Source of the DNA: Verrucomicrobia bacterium SCGC AAA164-M04 | Lineage (GTDB): Bacteria > Verrucomicrobiota > Verrucomicrobiae > Verrucomicrobiales > Akkermansiaceae | NCBI GenBank assembly: GCA_000383735.1 | Contig: KB912154.1 | Coordinates: 1-17,219 of the forward strand | Direction: 5' to 3' | DNA length: 17,219 nt | Part shown: in pieces, positions 15,414-17,219 of the stretch | Numbering within the stretch: the first letter of the stretch is position 1 | Layout of the letters: every line of letters starts with the position of its first letter | The notes under the pieces: model-generated | Databases searched by the model: none | What the model was told of the DNA's origin: nothing | Seen by the model: the letters and a program-made list of their open reading frames with translations, nothing else | Translations under genes and position numbers: made by a program

Positions 15414-16205
15414 CTAACGAGATAGAATGTAGAGCTGGGAGCCGCTCTTAATCATTTGCTGGGGACTCAGGTCCCGTTGGTTGAGTTTATTTAAATCTGT
15501 AACGGTTGTCTCGTAACGCTCAGCAATCTCGGAAAAGCGGAGGTTTTCCTCAATGACTACGAGACGGGGAGTCTTTAGGTCATATCCTCCTAACTTGCGG
15601 TTTTTGATTTCCTTAACTTGACTGGTCTTTAAGTGATCTGAATCGCTTGGTTGGGTCTGCTGAATCTGGCCCGATGGACTTGCCAATGGCTTCAAATTGG
15701 TCCTCGGAATCTTTAGGATAGTTCCAATTTTGAGAATTTGGGGATTCAGGCCCGGATTTGCGCTAAGGAGTTGTTGAAGTGGTATGCCATGGTTGATCGA
15801 AATGCGGCCGAGGATATCGCCACTTTTTACGCGATAGGTCCTAGTTGTGGTAGAAGGATTTTGAGCCCCTTTGCGACTAGGTATAGTGATCCCTGCACCG
15901 ATTGTAAGTCTGTTCGGGTTGATTCCTGGATTGGTCTCGAGAAGAGCGATTACTGATGTCTTGTAACGCCGTGCAATTGACCAATAGGAGTCGCCAGAAC
16001 GGATTACGTAGGATTCACCGTTAGTCTTTGTAGGCTGGGGGGGGAGAGGATCTAGTTTGTCCCGATCTCCGTTGGTTAACTCTTGTAAAAGAGTTTTGAC
16101 TTTTGAAATGTCAGATTCGAGACGATTTAATCGGTCGGAAACAGTTTCCGCTGAAAGCGTGTGGGCTCCCAAAACGAGGATTAAAGGTATTAAAAATATC
16201 CACAC
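15414..16205 (-). CDS. LysM domain protein, three repeats, exported
   Basis: 263 residues from a GTG at 16205. A signal peptide covers about 1-19 (MWIFLIPLILVLGAHTLSA). A short coiled coil follows (about 22-45, VSDRLNRLESDISKVKTLL), then a Pro-rich spacer and three LysM repeats. The first (about 66-110) starts YVIRSGDSYWSIARRYKTS. The second (about 122-168) starts YRVKSGDILGRISINHG. The third, more diverged, is at the C-terminus (about 213-263, with ENLRFSEIAERYETTVTDLN). LysM modules bind N-acetylglucosamine-containing glycans such as peptidoglycan. No peptidase or amidase domain is present, so this is likely a structural or targeting protein in the periplasm. It precedes the HTH gene on the same strand and may share its transcript. 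The third repeat lacks the usual SGD and may bind weakly. Confidence 0.88.
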   Translation of the reverse strand: MWIFLIPLILVLGAHTLSAETVSDRLNRLESDISKVKTLLQELTNGDRDKLDPLPPQPTKTNGESYVIRSGDSYWSIARRYKTSVIALLETNPGINPNRLTIGAGITIPSRKGAQNPSTTTRTYRVKSGDILGRISINHGIPLQQLLSANPGLNPQILKIGTILKIPRTNLKPLASPSGQIQQTQPSDSDHLKTSQVKEIKNRKLGGYDLKTPRLVVIEENLRFSEIAERYETTVTDLNKLNQRDLSPQQMIKSGSQLYILSR

Positions 16206-16284
16206 ACTTTAATGTTATGCCAGTGGGAAAGTTAATTCAACTCTCTTTATCTTCAAAAGAGCGAAAATAAACATATTTAAGTTC
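16206..16284. other. Short gap between dusB and the LysM gene
   Basis: These 79 A+T-rich bases hold no gene. On the minus strand CTCTTT and AAAGAG (16242-16262) could form a 6-bp stem with a 7-base loop, but it is not followed by a T-run, so I do not call a terminator. No clear promoter or ribosome binding site for the LysM GTG was found. Confidence 0.4.
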
Positions 16285-17219
16285 TTACTGGGATTCTTCG
16301 CGCAAATTCTCGCTGCGGGCTGCAATCTCCTCAACATCAGAAATTGAGGTGACCTGTGAAAGTTGTTGGCGAAGAGGCTTGGCACCGGGGAAACCTTTGC
16401 AGTAAGCCATCAAGCGCGACCGCATGGCCATGAGGGTATGCTTTTCCTCTCCATACCGATCAGATTCCACTGCGAGGCGGCAATGACGAATTACAAAGTT
16501 CCAGCGCTCAGCGATACTAGGGCGGGAAGGAAGCTTTCCGTTGGTCAGGAAGCTCTTAGCTTCAGAAAAGATCCAAGGGTTTTGCATTGCAGCTCTCCCA
16601 ATCATTACCCCGGAAATAGCAGTTGTTTCCTTGCGGTGTTTTAAGTTCTCAGCTGACGTGATATCCCCAATTTCCGATGATCGGAACTCCTGAGGATTGG
16701 GCGCATTCGTTTATGACCTCCCAGTCAGCCTCGCCACGATATCCCTGCGAACGGGTGCGACCATGAATTGCGATTGCCTGAATACCACAATCCTCGAGTA
16801 AATGGCAGACGTGGGGGGCATTGATAGATTTCTGGTCCCAGCCGATCCTTATTTTTCCGGTGACAGGGACTTGCCCGTCTATTGCTTTGACAATTTTCGC
16901 TGCAGTATCTGTCAAAAGCGGACAGTCTTTTAGAAGTGAGGATCCTCCGTTTTTTGAGACTACCTTATTCACTGGGCAACCAAAATTAAGATCAATGAAA
17001 TCGGGCTGTTTCCAATCAATGATTTTCTTTGCAGCTTCGCCCATTCGATCGCCATCGGCTCCGAAAAGCTGAACTCCAACGGGGCGCTGTTTGTCAGTAA
17101 AAGTAGTGTATTTTCGGGTCCGATGATCCGCTTGTATGATGCCTTCGGCCGAGACGAATTCTGTTATCATAACATCGGCACCCAATTCTTTACAGAGCGT
17201 GCGGAAGGTCACATCAGTC
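16285..17219 (-). CDS. dusB: tRNA-dihydrouridine synthase DusB, 5' end outside window, frameshifted as read
   Basis: DusB reduces uridines in the tRNA D-loop using FMN and NADPH. The frame is open to the right edge, beginning TDVTFRTLCKELGADVM, so about the first 15-20 residues lie outside. Visible motifs are ITEFVSAEGI, DLNFGCPVNKVV with the catalytic Cys, GGSSLLKD, TGKIRIGWD, IHGRTRSQGYRGEADW, VPIIGNGDI and VMIGRAAMQNPWIF. QGYxGxADW points to the DusB/NifR3 group rather than DusA or DusC. As read, the first frame stops at 16649 after IIGNWGYHVS, and the rest of the protein continues in another frame to the TAA at 16285. Removing one base near 16669-16670 restores IIGNGDITSAENLKHRKETT and an uninterrupted protein. 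Between 16605 and 16649 the restored frame has no start but is open. A sequence error is likely because the remainder looks well conserved. Confidence 0.88.
16665..16674 (-). other. Apparent one-base insertion in dusB
   Basis: On the minus strand the reading ATCGGAAATTGGGGATATC gives IGNWGY. Dropping one T gives ATC GGA AAT GGG GAT ATC, the conserved IGNGDI phosphate-binding motif, and keeps the frame open for the rest of the gene. The site adjoins a G4 run and is only a two-base T run, so it is not a long-homopolymer slip. Confidence 0.85.

Noticed and set aside
16242..16262. Possible terminator after dusB
   Set aside because: The 6-bp stem is short and is not followed by a T-run on the minus strand.

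Overview
The window looks like chromosomal DNA of a Verrucomicrobia-type bacterium. Three genes point that way: a DUF5069 protein, a TIGR02597-type secreted protein with two WDG..W/FGNW repeats, and a PEP-CTERM anchored protein. The gene content is mostly housekeeping, and no insertion sequence, prophage, CRISPR array, rRNA or tRNA gene was seen. These family and lineage assignments are from memory of the sequences; no database search was run.

Layout, left to right. (1) Positions 1-2607, plus strand: the C-terminal end of a DUF58 protein, overlapping by ATGA a large membrane transglutaminase. (2) Positions 2619-3062, minus strand: a DUF5069 gene converging on the transglutaminase gene. Its apparent terminator lies inside the 3' end of the transglutaminase coding sequence. 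(3) Positions 3225-5217, plus strand: a Rep/PcrA-type superfamily 1 helicase, split as read by a one-base insertion in an A8 run. (4) Positions 5278-6983, minus strand: two envelope/secreted proteins, PEP-CTERM and TIGR02597-like. (5) Positions 6984-7413: a gene-poor divergent region with inverted repeats. (6) Positions 7414-12623, plus strand: a tight cluster iscA-hscB-hscA, then two single-pass membrane proteins of unknown function that appear to be distant paralogs of each other. (7) Positions 12613-17219, minus strand, read from the right edge: dusB (truncated by the window edge and frameshifted as read), a LysM protein, a CII-like HTH protein, gltX and aroE. gltX and aroE overlap by ATGA.

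How the genes fit together. DUF58 plus transglutaminase membrane protein is a known pairing, usually next to a MoxR ATPase. iscA-hscB-hscA is the scaffold/chaperone half of an ISC-type iron-sulfur assembly system; iscS, iscU and fdx are not in the window. The minus-strand cluster combines tRNA modification, tRNA charging, aromatic amino acid synthesis and a cell-wall binding protein, and its short gaps suggest co-transcription.

No clearly new multi-gene system is evident. The points most worth a second look are the two single-base insertions that break otherwise intact conserved genes, the paralogous membrane pair behind hscA, and the terminator embedded in a convergent coding sequence.
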